From: Acidobacteriota bacterium
GTDB lineage: Bacteria; Acidobacteriota; Terriglobia; Bryobacterales; Bryobacteraceae
Assembly (NCBI GenBank): GCA_025352795.1
Contig: JANXSF010000072.1
Span: 1 to 33,968, forward strand
Length of the DNA: 33,968 nucleotides
Reading direction: 5' to 3'
In this document: piece by piece, positions 9,129 to 18,050 of the stretch
Numbering within the stretch: the first letter of the stretch is position 1
How the letters are laid out: every line of letters starts with the position of its first letter
Program-made: the position numbers and the translations under genes
Notes under the pieces: model-generated
The model's database searches: none
What the model saw: the letters and a program-made list of their open reading frames with translations, nothing else
What the model was told of the DNA's origin: nothing

Positions 9129-12049
9129 AACGTTTGCCCCAAGGAAAAATGAAATTGGAATGCGTTTATTTTTTGTTCCACGCGGACGCCGCCACCAAAC
9201 AGCAGTTCGTCACGAGTGCCGCGGAACCCAATAAAACGGGGTGCATTGGGACCATAAGAAAGATCCACTCGCACCGGGCCGACGGGTGTTTTGTAGCGGA
9301 TGCCGAAGCCCACGGAATGCACCATGTAATCAAAATCGGTAACGTTTCTTTGCTTGTAGCGCAAAGAGACTTTCAAAATATCGGAGTAGACGTTGCCTGC
9401 ATCGTGAAAGATAACACCGCCAATGGAATCGCCCAGTAAGGGGAAACGTAGTTCCAGCCCGCTGACTAAAACAGCCTTGCCGCCTAGGGGAAAGCCCGTA
9501 ATAGGATCTCGCGGGCCTGCCTGATTGTCTGAAAACGCCCGATGAGACGCCGCCCCACCAGCAAAAAATCGCTCTGGCAAAGGGATGTCTTTGGTATTTT
9601 CCGTGGCACCTATGCGGTTCATTTCGCCGAACAGAAGAGTGCGCGCAAGTATCAGATCCTTGCTAATGCGGTGGTAGCTGGAATTGCGCAATAGCACCCG
9701 CGTAAAATTTGTCTCAGAACCAAATGACCCGACGGCAGTGGCGAAATCTAATGAGTTATACATGCCGCGGTGCGAATCAATGGGGTCGTCACGGCGATCC
9801 TGAATGAAGGTTCCAGAAAAACTTCCAATGCGCACGGGCTGAGAAAGAAACGGGATCAATTGCGGGTTGATCTTCAAAGTATTGGTGTCAATGCTGACGC
9901 GCCGGAATGTGTATCGGTACTGAATGCTGTTGGCCTTGGAAAGTTTTTGGCCTAACTGGATTGAACTCTCCCAGCGTCGAGATGCAAACGTCCGCACGTC
10001 GCGCGAATCGTCAAAAAGACCGGATAGCGTGAGGTCTAATTTTTCCTTTCCTTTGAATTGTGGTGCCAGATACGTGACTGCGGCGCGTTGTTGAAAGCTG
10101 GAGATTTGTGCCCGCACTCCAATGTTATGGGCCAAGCCCAAAAAGTTGGAACGGTTGATGCCAATGGAAACTCTAGGGCTGAACCCCGGTGCACCAGCGG
10201 GCGAACTAAGACTGGTAACACTCCCCCCAATTCGCGCCAGTTGCGCACCAAAACCGGTGGTGATGGAAACTTTGCTGGCCTCTTCAAATTGGTACAACAC
10301 ATATTTATCGCGCTCCACCCCTTCAGGATTTTGCACCGTAACTCCCACCCTGGCAAAGATACCCAAATCGTAAAGTCGACGCTGGCTTTCCGTCATCTCT
10401 GTTTGCGATAGAACATCGCCCGCTTCCAGGCTGATGCGGTTGTTCACAATCTTTGGGTTGGTGGTTTTCAATCCGCTGATAACTACGCTGCGCACAAAAT
10501 TTCTGCGAGATTCTGTCACCTGGAAATGAACCGCCAACTGCGTGGGCACTTCCATGGGCTTCACGTCATATTCAACCGATGCACCAGAAAATCCTTCATT
10601 GAAATAGTAGTTCAAAATGTTATCTCTATCCGAAAGAACTGCGTTGGGACTGTAAGCCTGTCCTGCCGCTGATTGCAGCCCTTTTTTGAGAATATCCAAA
10701 TCCTTCGGGTTCACGCCATCCAGTTCCAGCGAGCCGATCACGTGTTGCTCACCTTCTTCGATATTCACAAACGCGGCCACGGTCTGGGCCTTGCCTTCCC
10801 AGTTCTTGCGTACATCCGTAGTTACTTTGACGTTAAGAAAACCGTTGGATTTGTAGAGGTCGGCAATGGCCTGTGCATCCTGATTGAGCAGGTCTTTGCC
10901 GTATCGCCCGTAACGATATCGGATAAAGGTTGAGGGCTGGGTGGCCATTCGTTCTCGGATCACTTGCGTATTGAAAAACTTGTTGCCCTGAATTTCCAAA
11001 TGAACCAGCTTGTAGCGAATGCCACGCTGCACATTGAACTGAATCAGTTGTTCGCCATTGGACTGTTGCTCCATATCGAAATCAACATCGGCATCAAAGT
11101 AACCGCCCGATTGCAGATTTTGACGAAGATTGCGCACTCCTTCATTCAACAGATCTCTATCTACTGAGCGTTCTTCAAAGACCGGCACCAGGCGCCGCAA
11201 CGCACTTTGCGAAAACCCATCGGCGCGCACTTTCACTTTTGGACCAGCATCAATGCGCACCAATGGCTTTACAAGGTTGGCTTTTTCATCTGCCTCGGTC
11301 CGTTCCAAGGACACGCGGGCCATAAGGAATTCCTTCTTGCGGTAAAAGTTTCTGATCCGTTCCAAGCCATTTTGAATGCGGGAATCGGTAGCTGGTTTGT
11401 ATCCCAGCAGGCTGCCCAAACGGCGCCAATGGGTGGTGGCCAGTAGTTGTTCTGGCGTGCGTTTGGTTTCGCCATTGAAAACTGGTTCGGTCAATTTTCC
11501 GCGAGTGCCAGGCTTGATCACAAACTTGACGTCCACTTGTTGCAATACCGGGTCGTAGGTTAATTTCGGTTCAATGTTGGAAGATAGAAACCCGTTGCGG
11601 CGCAGCACAGCGTCCAAATTCATAATGGACTGCAGAAGATAATCCTGATTAAATTCTTCGCCAGGCTGCAAACGGGTAGATGAAACCAGTTGTGCGGGAT
11701 TGGGCGGGTCGGCCACGCCTTCCACGGCAATGCGTCCTGCAAACCAGGTTGGCGTAGTGCGAAATTCAAGGACAACGGATTCGCCAGTGCGTTGGGCGTC
11801 CACTTCGACGTCCAGAAAACGTCCTGTTTCATAAAGACGTTGAATGGCTGCGGAGACTTCTGATAAGCGCAGAATTCCACCGCGCTCCAGACGAACGACC
11901 TTTTCCAGATCGGATCGGGGAAAGGGTTGCGATTCCGGAGTGAACCGGATTGCGGAGATGCGACTTCCTTCGAAGTCCTGAGCTTGCGCCATAAGGCTCA
12001 TACCGCAAGAAACAAGCATCACCAGCAAAGTGCCGAGACAGGCTGCCAC
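9125..12049 (-). CDS. Omp85-family outer membrane assembly protein (BamA/TamA-like) with about seven POTRA-like units
   Basis: This 974-aa protein has a signal peptide (about 1-24), a long periplasmic arm and a 16-strand Omp85 barrel (about 592-974). By eye the arm divides into seven POTRA-like units at about 28-98, 101-179, 182-268, 270-342, 344-432, 434-513 and 515-591. Most show the helix pattern ending in Y-x-x-G-[FY] (for example RLYETGRFLDVEV, NLQSGGYFDADV, LYKSNGFLNVKV, YYFNEGFSGASV, RLYDLGIFARVGV). Barrel hallmarks include LPERFFAGGAASHRAF, LELRFPL, GVIFHDAGNVY, GFGIRYKTPVGPVRVDLSYG and a terminal Phe. E. coli BamA has five POTRAs and TamA three, so this arm is long. The start is GTG. 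The ATG at 12059 is out of frame and was not used. A partner role with the downstream SurA-N and TamB-like genes is inferred from their overlaps. Confidence 0.9.
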   Translation of the reverse strand: MAACLGTLLVMLVSCGMSLMAQAQDFEGSRISAIRFTPESQPFPRSDLEKVVRLERGGILRLSEVSAAIQRLYETGRFLDVEVDAQRTGESVVLEFRTTPTWFAGRIAVEGVADPPNPAQLVSSTRLQPGEEFNQDYLLQSIMNLDAVLRRNGFLSSNIEPKLTYDPVLQQVDVKFVIKPGTRGKLTEPVFNGETKRTPEQLLATTHWRRLGSLLGYKPATDSRIQNGLERIRNFYRKKEFLMARVSLERTEADEKANLVKPLVRIDAGPKVKVRADGFSQSALRRLVPVFEERSVDRDLLNEGVRNLRQNLQSGGYFDADVDFDMEQQSNGEQLIQFNVQRGIRYKLVHLEIQGNKFFNTQVIRERMATQPSTFIRYRYGRYGKDLLNQDAQAIADLYKSNGFLNVKVTTDVRKNWEGKAQTVAAFVNIEEGEQHVIGSLELDGVNPKDLDILKKGLQSAAGQAYSPNAVLSDRDNILNYYFNEGFSGASVEYDVKPMEVPTQLAVHFQVTESRRNFVRSVVISGLKTTNPKIVNNRISLEAGDVLSQTEMTESQRRLYDLGIFARVGVTVQNPEGVERDKYVLYQFEEASKVSITTGFGAQLARIGGSVTSLSSPAGAPGFSPRVSIGINRSNFLGLAHNIGVRAQISSFQQRAAVTYLAPQFKGKEKLDLTLSGLFDDSRDVRTFASRRWESSIQLGQKLSKANSIQYRYTFRRVSIDTNTLKINPQLIPFLSQPVRIGSFSGTFIQDRRDDPIDSHRGMYNSLDFATAVGSFGSETNFTRVLLRNSSYHRISKDLILARTLLFGEMNRIGATENTKDIPLPERFFAGGAASHRAFSDNQAGPRDPITGFPLGGKAVLVSGLELRFPLLGDSIGGVIFHDAGNVYSDILKVSLRYKQRNVTDFDYMVHSVGFGIRYKTPVGPVRVDLSYGPNAPRFIGFRGTRDELLFGGGVRVEQKINAFQFHFSLGQTF

Positions 12050-12122
12050 CGTTTGTCATGATACCGCAATCGTAGCGTGGGAGTGTGTCACATTCTCAGC
12101 GAAATGGCCCGAGCAAGGGGGC

Positions 12123-12165
12123 TTGACTTACCTTCCAAACCCAGACATAATTCGCGGATGAGGAG
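12123..12165 (+). promoter_or_regulatory. Sigma70-type promoter and ribosome binding site for the TonB receptor gene
   Basis: TTGACT (12123-12128) and CATAAT (12146-12151) are separated by exactly 17 bases. Each matches five of six consensus positions. GAGGAG (12160-12165) is a strong ribosome binding site with 6 bases to the ATG at 12172. The transcript leader would be only about 12-15 bases. It lies in the 122-base divergent gap shared with the Omp85 operon. Confidence 0.7.
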
Positions 12166-12171
12166 ATCTTA

Positions 12172-15100
12172 ATGCGTTTGTTAGCTTTACTCGCTTTTGT
12201 GACGTTACCGCTTTTTTCCCAGTCAAAAGGTTCTATCAATGGGGATGTGACTGACTCCAGTGGTGCCTTGATTCCGAATGCAAAAGTGAAGGTGCGGGCC
12301 AGCGCGATCGCCTTGGAGCGCGACACGTTTACAAACGAAAATGGAGCTTTCATTGTGGTTGGGCTGCCAGCTTCTGATTACACTATTGCCGTGGAAGCGC
12401 CAGGCTTCAAATCGCTGCTACGCACTGGCTTGCACTTGGATACCGACATGGCCGCCACCGTCAAACTGCAACTTGAAGTGGGGCAATTGGCTGAGCGCAT
12501 AGAAGTAAGTGGCGAAGCTTCTCCGGTAGAAATCTCCAATGGTGAAGTTTCGCGTCTAATCACCCAAAAGCAGTTACAAAATTACGCGCTTCCCGGCAGA
12601 AATCCATACTACATGCTGGGCATCTTACCTGGAGTCATTTCGCGCTACGGCAACTTCACAACGGACTTCCGCGGCGGCAGTTATTCCATGGGCGGCCTAC
12701 AAGTAAATGGTCAAAAGAAAGACACGAATTTTCAGACGCTGGATGGAATCAGCAACACCCGCAATCGCGATGGGGTGCAGGTGAACAATATTCTTGGGGT
12801 CGATTTTATTGAGGAAGTGAAGGTGCAGTCCACTCACTATGCACCCGAATACGGTCGCTCTACCGGAGCAACCATCAGCTTCATCACCCGGCGCGGCACG
12901 CAGGATTTTCATCTTTCCGCCTACGAATTTTTCTTCAGCGATCAGTTCGCCGCGCGCCGCTTCATCATTGGCGATAAGCCCCGTGCGCGGTATCACAACT
13001 ACGGTGGAACCATTGGCGGGCCGATCTATGTTCCAAAAGTCTGGAACAAAGATAAGAACAAATTGTTCTTCTTCTTTGGCGTTGAAGGACGTTATTCAGC
13101 GGCGTCGAATAGCAAAATATCTACCTTGCCTTCGGCGCTGGAACGCAGTGGAAATTTCAGTAGCAGTCCGCAGAAGCCCATTGATCCTGATACTGGAGCC
13201 CTGTTTCCCAACAATATTATTCCTGCTTCGCGCATCGGCAAAGTGGGCCGGGCATTGCAAAAGATTTATCCCGATCCGAATTACAGCGGACCAGGAGGCA
13301 ATTTCTTTGCCACCAATGCACAGCCAACTGAAAATCAGGATTTCATCTATCGTCTGGATTACAATTTGAAGCCCAACTGGCAAGTGTCTTTCCGCGGCCT
13401 TCGTGGGCAGCAGGATTTCACTTCGTTCTTCGATAACACGGGCAACAACCTTCCGCTGTTCCAGGTGTATCGCGACCGCAAGGGCAACAACTACGCACTG
13501 TCAGTGAATGGGAGTTTTCATTCGTCGCTGGTGAATGAATTCAACTTCGGCGAATCGGATTATCGTGAAGATTTCCGCCTTGCTGGTGGCCACTATGATC
13601 GTGCATTTTACGGATTTGATTTCCCTGAACTGTTTCCCGGCAATCGTCAGGATCGCATTCCCAATGTGAGTATCAGCGGGTTTCAAGGCATCAGCGGTTC
13701 AGGCCAGCCCAGCTATGCGCGCACGCCCACTTGGACATTGCGCGATAACTTGAGCAAGATTCACGGCAGTCATAATTTCAAGGTTGGTCTGTATTCCGAA
13801 TGGATGAATATGAACGAATTGAACCAGGCGAACGACAACGGTTCCTTTGGCTTCAGCAACAGTTCATCGAATCCGCGCAACACCACCAGCCCCTGGGGCA
13901 ATGCGTTGCTTGGTTACTTTGATTCGTATAGCGAATCTGGCGCACCGGCGCAGACCATTTACAAAGGCTTCACTCGTGAAATATATGCCCAGGATACGTG
14001 GCGTGTTCGTCGTAACCTGACGGTTGAATATGGAATTCGCTGGGCATTTATTTCGCCCTGGTCATCGTCCTGGAACAACCTGGTAGCGTTTATGCCACGC
14101 TTCTGGGATCCAACCAAAGCCCCGCAGGTGGCCGCCAATGGGACGATCATCAACGGAACGGGCGACATCTACAACGGTCTGGTTTTACCCGGCAATGGAT
14201 TTCCCGATTCAGCAAAGGGTCGCATTGCAGCAGCCACCGACGGCAGTCTCAACGGACTGTTTCACAATCTGCCCAACGGCTTTAACCCACTTCGTAAAAC
14301 CAACTTTGAACCACGATTGAGCTTTGCATGGGACGTGTTTGGTGATGGCAAAACAGCCATTCGCGGGGGCGGCGGCGTGTTCCATGCGGTTACCGGCATC
14401 GCTTACTCTGGCTGGTATTTAGGGGCACGAGCGCCACTGGTCCAATCCAGCACCGTGACCAACGGCAACGCTGATAATCCAGGCAGCGGCATTCCCAACA
14501 CCACCAGAACTCCGATTGATGCCGGGTCACTTCCAGTAGATTACAAGATGCCTGCGGTGTACCAATACAGCTTTGGCATTCAGCGGCAGATGCCGTTTAA
14601 GACCGCGCTGGACATCAGCTACGTGGGCAACACGGGACGTCATCTTTCCTATCAACGTCCGCTGAACTTCCTGACGCCAGATCAGATTGCGGCGCACCAG
14701 GGGGTTGATCTTCGGCCATTCCTGCCGTATCGCGGATTGAATTCGTTGAACCTGGTGGAGCCTTCGGCAACATCCAGTTACAACTCTTTGCAAGTTTCTG
14801 TGCGGCGTCGGTTCACTAATTTGACTTACAGCTTGTCCTATACGTTAGGCAAAATTATTGGATACGGCAATGAAGGCATTGCTGGCGGCCCACAAGATCC
14901 ACGCTCAGTACGGCCGGAACGTTCTGAACTGGAAGAGAGTCGCCGTCATAACATTGTGGCCACCGGCACATATGAATTGCCCTGGTTCCGATTGCAGAAA
15001 GGTTTGTTTGGAAGGGTTCTGGGCGGCTGGAGCATTAATGGCGTGACTACATGGAACACTGGCCGATTGTATGCACCTGGTTTAACCGCAGCACCTCGAC

Positions 15101-15453
15101 AGATTGCTTCCCGCCCCGATGTGGTGGGCGAATGGGAAATCCCCAGCGATCAACGGGCACCGTTCCGCTACTTCGATACCAATGCTTTTGCCCGCCCGAA
15201 AGACTTCACTTACGGAAATTCCGGCAGGTGGGTTGTGCGCGGACCGGGTGCGTTCGATGTAAGCGCCTTCGCCCTGAAAGATGTGCGCGTGCTGGAGCAC
15301 TTGAAACTTCAACTCAGGCTGGAGGCGTTCAACGCGCTGAATCACCCATACTATTCCGACGTCGACGCGACGCTGGGTAGTCGTACGTTTGGGCAGGTCA
15401 ATGGCGTAGCAACGCAGCGGTATATTCAGTTGGGTGCCAAGCTGTTCTGGTAG
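12172..15453 (+). CDS. TonB-dependent receptor, Oar-like, with carboxypeptidase-regulatory N-terminal domain
   Basis: This 1093-aa outer-membrane receptor belongs to the large Acidobacteriota Oar-like group. It has a signal peptide (about 1-17), then a carboxypeptidase regulatory-like beta-sandwich (about 19-100; GSINGDVTDSSGALIPNAKV, ENGAFIVVGLPASDYTIAVEAPGF). A plug-type region with RNPYYMLGILPGV, the strand-rich conserved GTQDFHLSAYEFF and FFFFGVEGRY, and a long barrel follow, ending in ...QLGAKLFW with a terminal aromatic residue. Proteins of this type are thought to import bulky carbohydrates or oligomers powered by TonB-ExbBD, which are not in this window. The substrate is unknown; the nearest degradative gene is the GH32 enzyme 10 kb away, too far to infer a utilisation locus. 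It is a single-gene transcript with its own promoter. Confidence 0.93.
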   Translation: MRLLALLAFVTLPLFSQSKGSINGDVTDSSGALIPNAKVKVRASAIALERDTFTNENGAFIVVGLPASDYTIAVEAPGFKSLLRTGLHLDTDMAATVKLQLEVGQLAERIEVSGEASPVEISNGEVSRLITQKQLQNYALPGRNPYYMLGILPGVISRYGNFTTDFRGGSYSMGGLQVNGQKKDTNFQTLDGISNTRNRDGVQVNNILGVDFIEEVKVQSTHYAPEYGRSTGATISFITRRGTQDFHLSAYEFFFSDQFAARRFIIGDKPRARYHNYGGTIGGPIYVPKVWNKDKNKLFFFFGVEGRYSAASNSKISTLPSALERSGNFSSSPQKPIDPDTGALFPNNIIPASRIGKVGRALQKIYPDPNYSGPGGNFFATNAQPTENQDFIYRLDYNLKPNWQVSFRGLRGQQDFTSFFDNTGNNLPLFQVYRDRKGNNYALSVNGSFHSSLVNEFNFGESDYREDFRLAGGHYDRAFYGFDFPELFPGNRQDRIPNVSISGFQGISGSGQPSYARTPTWTLRDNLSKIHGSHNFKVGLYSEWMNMNELNQANDNGSFGFSNSSSNPRNTTSPWGNALLGYFDSYSESGAPAQTIYKGFTREIYAQDTWRVRRNLTVEYGIRWAFISPWSSSWNNLVAFMPRFWDPTKAPQVAANGTIINGTGDIYNGLVLPGNGFPDSAKGRIAAATDGSLNGLFHNLPNGFNPLRKTNFEPRLSFAWDVFGDGKTAIRGGGGVFHAVTGIAYSGWYLGARAPLVQSSTVTNGNADNPGSGIPNTTRTPIDAGSLPVDYKMPAVYQYSFGIQRQMPFKTALDISYVGNTGRHLSYQRPLNFLTPDQIAAHQGVDLRPFLPYRGLNSLNLVEPSATSSYNSLQVSVRRRFTNLTYSLSYTLGKIIGYGNEGIAGGPQDPRSVRPERSELEESRRHNIVATGTYELPWFRLQKGLFGRVLGGWSINGVTTWNTGRLYAPGLTAAPRQIASRPDVVGEWEIPSDQRAPFRYFDTNAFARPKDFTYGNSGRWVVRGPGAFDVSAFALKDVRVLEHLKLQLRLEAFNALNHPYYSDVDATLGSRTFGQVNGVATQRYIQLGAKLFW

Positions 15454-15456
15454 CTA

Positions 15457-15858
15457 TCAGCTATGCCCTAATGCGGCAAATGCGGCTTCCATCTGATTGA
15501 GCCTGGAATGATGGGAAATGTCCAATAGACGGTCGACTTGGCTAGGGGTGCAGCTTAGTCGGCGGGCCAGGTCAGTCTTTCTGACACCTTGGGCCCGGAG
15601 CAGCGCATAGAGTTCAAACTTGGCTGCGCTAAGGGCGGGAACACTGACAAGGCGCATGCCACGCTTCGGCGAACTGGGCCTGGGAATATCGACACCTTTT
15701 TCGGTGTAAAAAGTGAGTGATAACTCAAGTGCTTCGGATGCCATGGCCATTGCTTCGGCCAAAGTTTCACCCTGAGTTACTGCTTCCGGGATGTCTGGGA
15801 AGGTGACGACAAAGCCACCGGCTACTTTGTCGTGGGTAAATTTAGCTGGGTATTCCAT
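15457..15858 (-). CDS. HicB-family antitoxin with C-terminal HTH
   Basis: This 133-aa protein has a HicB fold at residues 1-65 (MEYPAKFTHDKVAGGFVVTF, PDIPEAVTQGETLAEAMAMA), a linker, and an XRE/HTH-type DNA-binding region at about 82-130 (KFELYALLRAQGVRKTDLAR, LSCTPSQVDRLLDISHHSRL). HicB antitoxins neutralise the HicA mRNA interferase and repress their own operon. The matching hicA lies 10 bases upstream in the same direction but is frameshifted (15868-16043), so this antitoxin appears to be an orphan. The reading frame itself looks intact and of full length. It converges with the TonB receptor gene, whose stop is 4 bases away. Confidence 0.88.
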   Translation of the reverse strand: MEYPAKFTHDKVAGGFVVTFPDIPEAVTQGETLAEAMAMASEALELSLTFYTEKGVDIPRPSSPKRGMRLVSVPALSAAKFELYALLRAQGVRKTDLARRLSCTPSQVDRLLDISHHSRLNQMEAAFAALGHS

Positions 15859-15867
15859 GGTGTTCCT

Positions 15868-16043
15868 TCACTTCAATCCGAGTGCGCTTTTTATTCCTTT
15901 CACCGTTCCTGTTTTCATTTCCTTATTAGCATGCTTTGGGAGAACTGATTGTATGCTCGCCTAAATCTAAGATGGCTTCCCTTTTGTGTACCGAAGGTAC
16001 CTCCTTGTTTTTCGAGCCATCTCTTCAGTTCGGCACTGGACAC
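15868..16043 (-). pseudogene. hicA: hicA toxin gene disrupted by a frameshift
   Basis: From a GTG at 16041-16043 the frame reads VSSAELKRWLEKQGGTFGTQ then KGSHLRF, the N-terminal half of a HicA mRNA interferase with its KGSH catalytic-His motif. It then runs out of register and stops at 15915-15917. A second frame, open from 15960 to a TGA at 15868-15870, gives SVLPKHANKEMKTGTVKGIK then SALGLK, the HicA C-terminal half. The span of 176 bases is one short of 59 codons, so one lost base between about 15935 and 15962 explains it. The stop lies 10 bases before hicB, the usual hicAB spacing. It could be a real inactivation or a sequencing error. Confidence 0.72.
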
Positions 16044-16258
16044 GTCAATATTATAAACAAGTGCGAAATAGCGACAATTGCAGTGAGTGCAGAACTAGCG
16101 GCCCAGCTTGCTAAGGAATGGTTGAGCGGCTAGGCTCACTTACTCAGTGGTGGATGGTGCTATTCTGATATATAGGTCAAGGCCCAGAAATCCTAACTTA
16201 GGCGGCAACGCATTCACTATCATTCAACTGATTGTGGAAGAAGATTGAGGAGCCAAAT

Positions 16259-16609
16259 ATGCAGTTCGTTCTCACCGGGTTCACGCCAGATAAAAATTTT
16301 CGTGTGTTTGCTTTTGAAGGGATTGAGGCTGACCGAACTCGGACTGAATTTACGGTTCGAACCGACCTATCTCTGATTCTTAGATACGGCATCGGTTTGC
16401 AGGAACTTCCGGTATTGTGCCGGGGACTGCTGGAGCGTTGTGTTGAAGGGGACCCTCAGCGTACGCTGACTTTCACCGAAGCAGAGATGAGCATTTATGC
16501 TGATCGACGAGCGTCTGACCGCGCTGAAGTGCAAAGAAAGAAGGCTTTACGCAGACCCTCAACCCCTAAACCGACGAACCCAGTGCTGGTGCCAGGGGTA
16601 ATTTTGTAA
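16259..16609 (+). CDS. Conserved hypothetical small protein
   Basis: This 116-aa cytoplasmic-looking protein was not recognised as a characterised family. The start at 16259 was chosen over an upstream in-frame ATG at 16232 because GAGGAG-like sequence (16247-16252) sits 6 bases before it. The N-terminal half (MQFVLTGFTPDKNFRVFAFEG, then a TEFTVRTDLSLI strand) looks like a small alpha/beta domain. The helix QELPVLCRGLLERC follows. The C-terminal 30 residues are basic and Pro-rich (RRPSTPKPTNPV) and probably disordered. It is followed after 32 bases by another small basic ORF in the same direction. Neither HicA nor HicB features are present. Confidence 0.72.
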   Translation: MQFVLTGFTPDKNFRVFAFEGIEADRTRTEFTVRTDLSLILRYGIGLQELPVLCRGLLERCVEGDPQRTLTFTEAEMSIYADRRASDRAEVQRKKALRRPSTPKPTNPVLVPGVIL

Positions 16610-16641
16610 GCTGTTCACAGCTTAAATGAAGAGAGATTTTT

Positions 16642-16869
16642 ATGGATAAACGACTAGAAAAACGACATAAACGCAAGGTTGCCCGAGCCAAGGAAGGGGT
16701 AGGACCATCAGCCCCTGACGTGAGAACGCCGGAACAGGTTCAAGCAGCGAAAGAAGCAGGCCGTCCTGCTGGCGGTCACGGCACGTTAGGCAATGCATCG
16801 AGCTCGGCCCCATCTTACCGGAATGCGCGTCGACCGGCGTCGGGCAGCTCGGCGAAAACTGACGCTTAA
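16642..16869 (+). CDS. Small basic, low-complexity hypothetical protein
   Basis: This is a 75-aa protein. The first 15 residues are strongly basic (MDKRLEKRHKRKVARAK) and could bind nucleic acid. The rest is rich in Ala, Gly, Pro and Ser and probably unstructured. GAAGAGAG lies about 8 bases upstream of the ATG. It follows the 116-aa gene by 32 bases and precedes a zinc-ribbon ORF by 29 bases, all on the plus strand, so a small-protein operon is plausible. No family was recognised. Its low complexity leaves some doubt that it is translated. Confidence 0.5.
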   Translation: MDKRLEKRHKRKVARAKEGVGPSAPDVRTPEQVQAAKEAGRPAGGHGTLGNASSSAPSYRNARRPASGSSAKTDA

Positions 16870-16898
16870 ACATGCAAAAATCGAGGTCACAGTAGACA

Positions 16899-17069
16899 AT
16901 GCTTTCCTCTAAATGTCCCTATTGTAAATCTGTGGATTTTAGGGGGGTCGGCGTTAGGAACACGCTGGAGAAGGCCTTTTACTGGCTTTTTAGACCTTAC
17001 CGATGCTCTTTGTGTGGCCATCACTTTTTCCTGTTCCGCTGGCAAGCTACTGTCGGCGGCACGTCGTAA
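16899..17069 (+). CDS. 56-residue zinc-ribbon protein
   Basis: This short ORF encodes two Cys pairs: CPYC at residues 6-9 and CSLCGHHFF at 36-44, separated by a basic/aromatic stretch (NTLEKAFYWLFRPYRC). The CxxC...CxxCG layout with a following His-His-Phe-Phe is a classic rubredoxin-like zinc ribbon. The final HFFLFRW segment is hydrophobic and could touch the membrane. The codons between the Cys pairs keep an uninterrupted, sensible protein with a clean TAA. Only a weak GAGG (16883-16886) lies upstream. The function is unknown. It lies downstream of the two small ORFs and 96 bases before galU. Confidence 0.62.
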   Translation: MLSSKCPYCKSVDFRGVGVRNTLEKAFYWLFRPYRCSLCGHHFFLFRWQATVGGTS

Positions 17070-17165
17070 GTTAGTTCCTTCCCATCCCTTTCACACGAAC
17101 CCACTCCGAAACTCTGCATATCCGTTTCGCGAGAAGTATTGCGTAAGAGGATAGAATAAAGAGGC

Positions 17166-18050
17166 ATGATTGCTAAGGTCAGAAAAGCAGTTTTCCCGGC
17201 TGCGGGTTTAGGAACGCGGTTTTTACCGGCCACCAAGGCGATGCCTAAAGAGATGCTCCCTCTTGTGGATAAGCCTTTGATTCAATATGGCGTGGAAGAG
17301 TGTATCCACTCTGGCGTGCAGAACATTATCATTGTCACTGGACGCGGGAAATCGGCGATTGAAGATCATTTCGACGTCAGTTTCGAGCTGGAAAATCTTC
17401 TTGCCACACGCAACAAAAAAGAGCTGCTACAACAAGTCCGCGACATTTCGGGGATGATTGACGTGAGTTATGTGCGCCAGAAAGAGGCGCTGGGCTTGGG
17501 TCATGCTGTTTTGCGAGCCAAGGAACTGGTGGGCAAGGAACCTTTCGCCGTTATCCTTTCTGACGATGTGATTGATTCCGAAGTGCCCTGTTTGCGCCAG
17601 CTAATCGACGTCTATGAATTTTACGGGGCATCGGTAGTGGCATTGATGGAGGTTCCCAAAGAGTTTATTTCAGCCTACGGCGTGGTGGATGCGGAACCGG
17701 TGGACCACAACGGAAGTAAGAATCGGCTGTACCGCATTCGGAACATGGTGGAAAAGCCTAAACCGGAAGATGCACCCAGTAACCTGGCAATCATTGGGCG
17801 CTATGTACTCACTCCTGAAGTATTTACGTCCATAGAAGCGGTTGAGCCTGGCAAAGGTGGGGAAATACAACTTACTGACGGGCTAAAGCATCTATTGCGT
17901 AGCAGGCCTGTGTACGGTTACAAGTTCGAGGGAACCCGTTTCGACGCTGGCGATAAGCTGGGGTTTCTGAAGGCGACCGTGGAGTTTGCATTGAAGCGTC
18001 ATGATTTAGGGAACGAATTTCGGGAATATTTGCGGCACCTCAAACTATGA
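17166..18050 (+). CDS. galU: UTP--glucose-1-phosphate uridylyltransferase
   Basis: This 294-aa GalU makes UDP-glucose from UTP and glucose-1-phosphate for cell-surface polysaccharides and glycogen-related routes. The nucleotide-binding signature AVFPAAGLGTRFLPATKAMP and the adjacent KEMLPLVDKPLIQYGVEE lie at residues 8-44. IIIVTGRGKSAIEDHFD, the sugar-phosphate region EALGLGHAVLRAKELVG, PFAVILSDDVID and the late EIQLTDG and GTRFDAGDKLGFLKA motifs are all present. Length is normal. GAGG sits only 1 base before the ATG, and an alternative AAGAGGA lies about 14 bases away. The start is nevertheless fixed by alignment to the family's MxKVRKAV beginning. The stop overlaps the next gene by ATGA. 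Confidence 0.97.
   Translation: MIAKVRKAVFPAAGLGTRFLPATKAMPKEMLPLVDKPLIQYGVEECIHSGVQNIIIVTGRGKSAIEDHFDVSFELENLLATRNKKELLQQVRDISGMIDVSYVRQKEALGLGHAVLRAKELVGKEPFAVILSDDVIDSEVPCLRQLIDVYEFYGASVVALMEVPKEFISAYGVVDAEPVDHNGSKNRLYRIRNMVEKPKPEDAPSNLAIIGRYVLTPEVFTSIEAVEPGKGGEIQLTDGLKHLLRSRPVYGYKFEGTRFDAGDKLGFLKATVEFALKRHDLGNEFREYLRHLKL

Noticed and set aside
12839-13369. 176-aa plus-strand frame inside the TonB receptor gene
   Set aside because: It is an alternative frame of a well-supported receptor, with no start signal and no family likeness.
15936-16133. 65-aa plus-strand ORF
   Set aside because: It runs antisense to the hicA remnant and its translation shows no independent motif.
17129-17165. Leaderless promoter for galU using TAGAAT at 17152-17157
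   Set aside because: No acceptable -35 hexamer lies 16-18 bases upstream, so the TAGAAT is probably chance.
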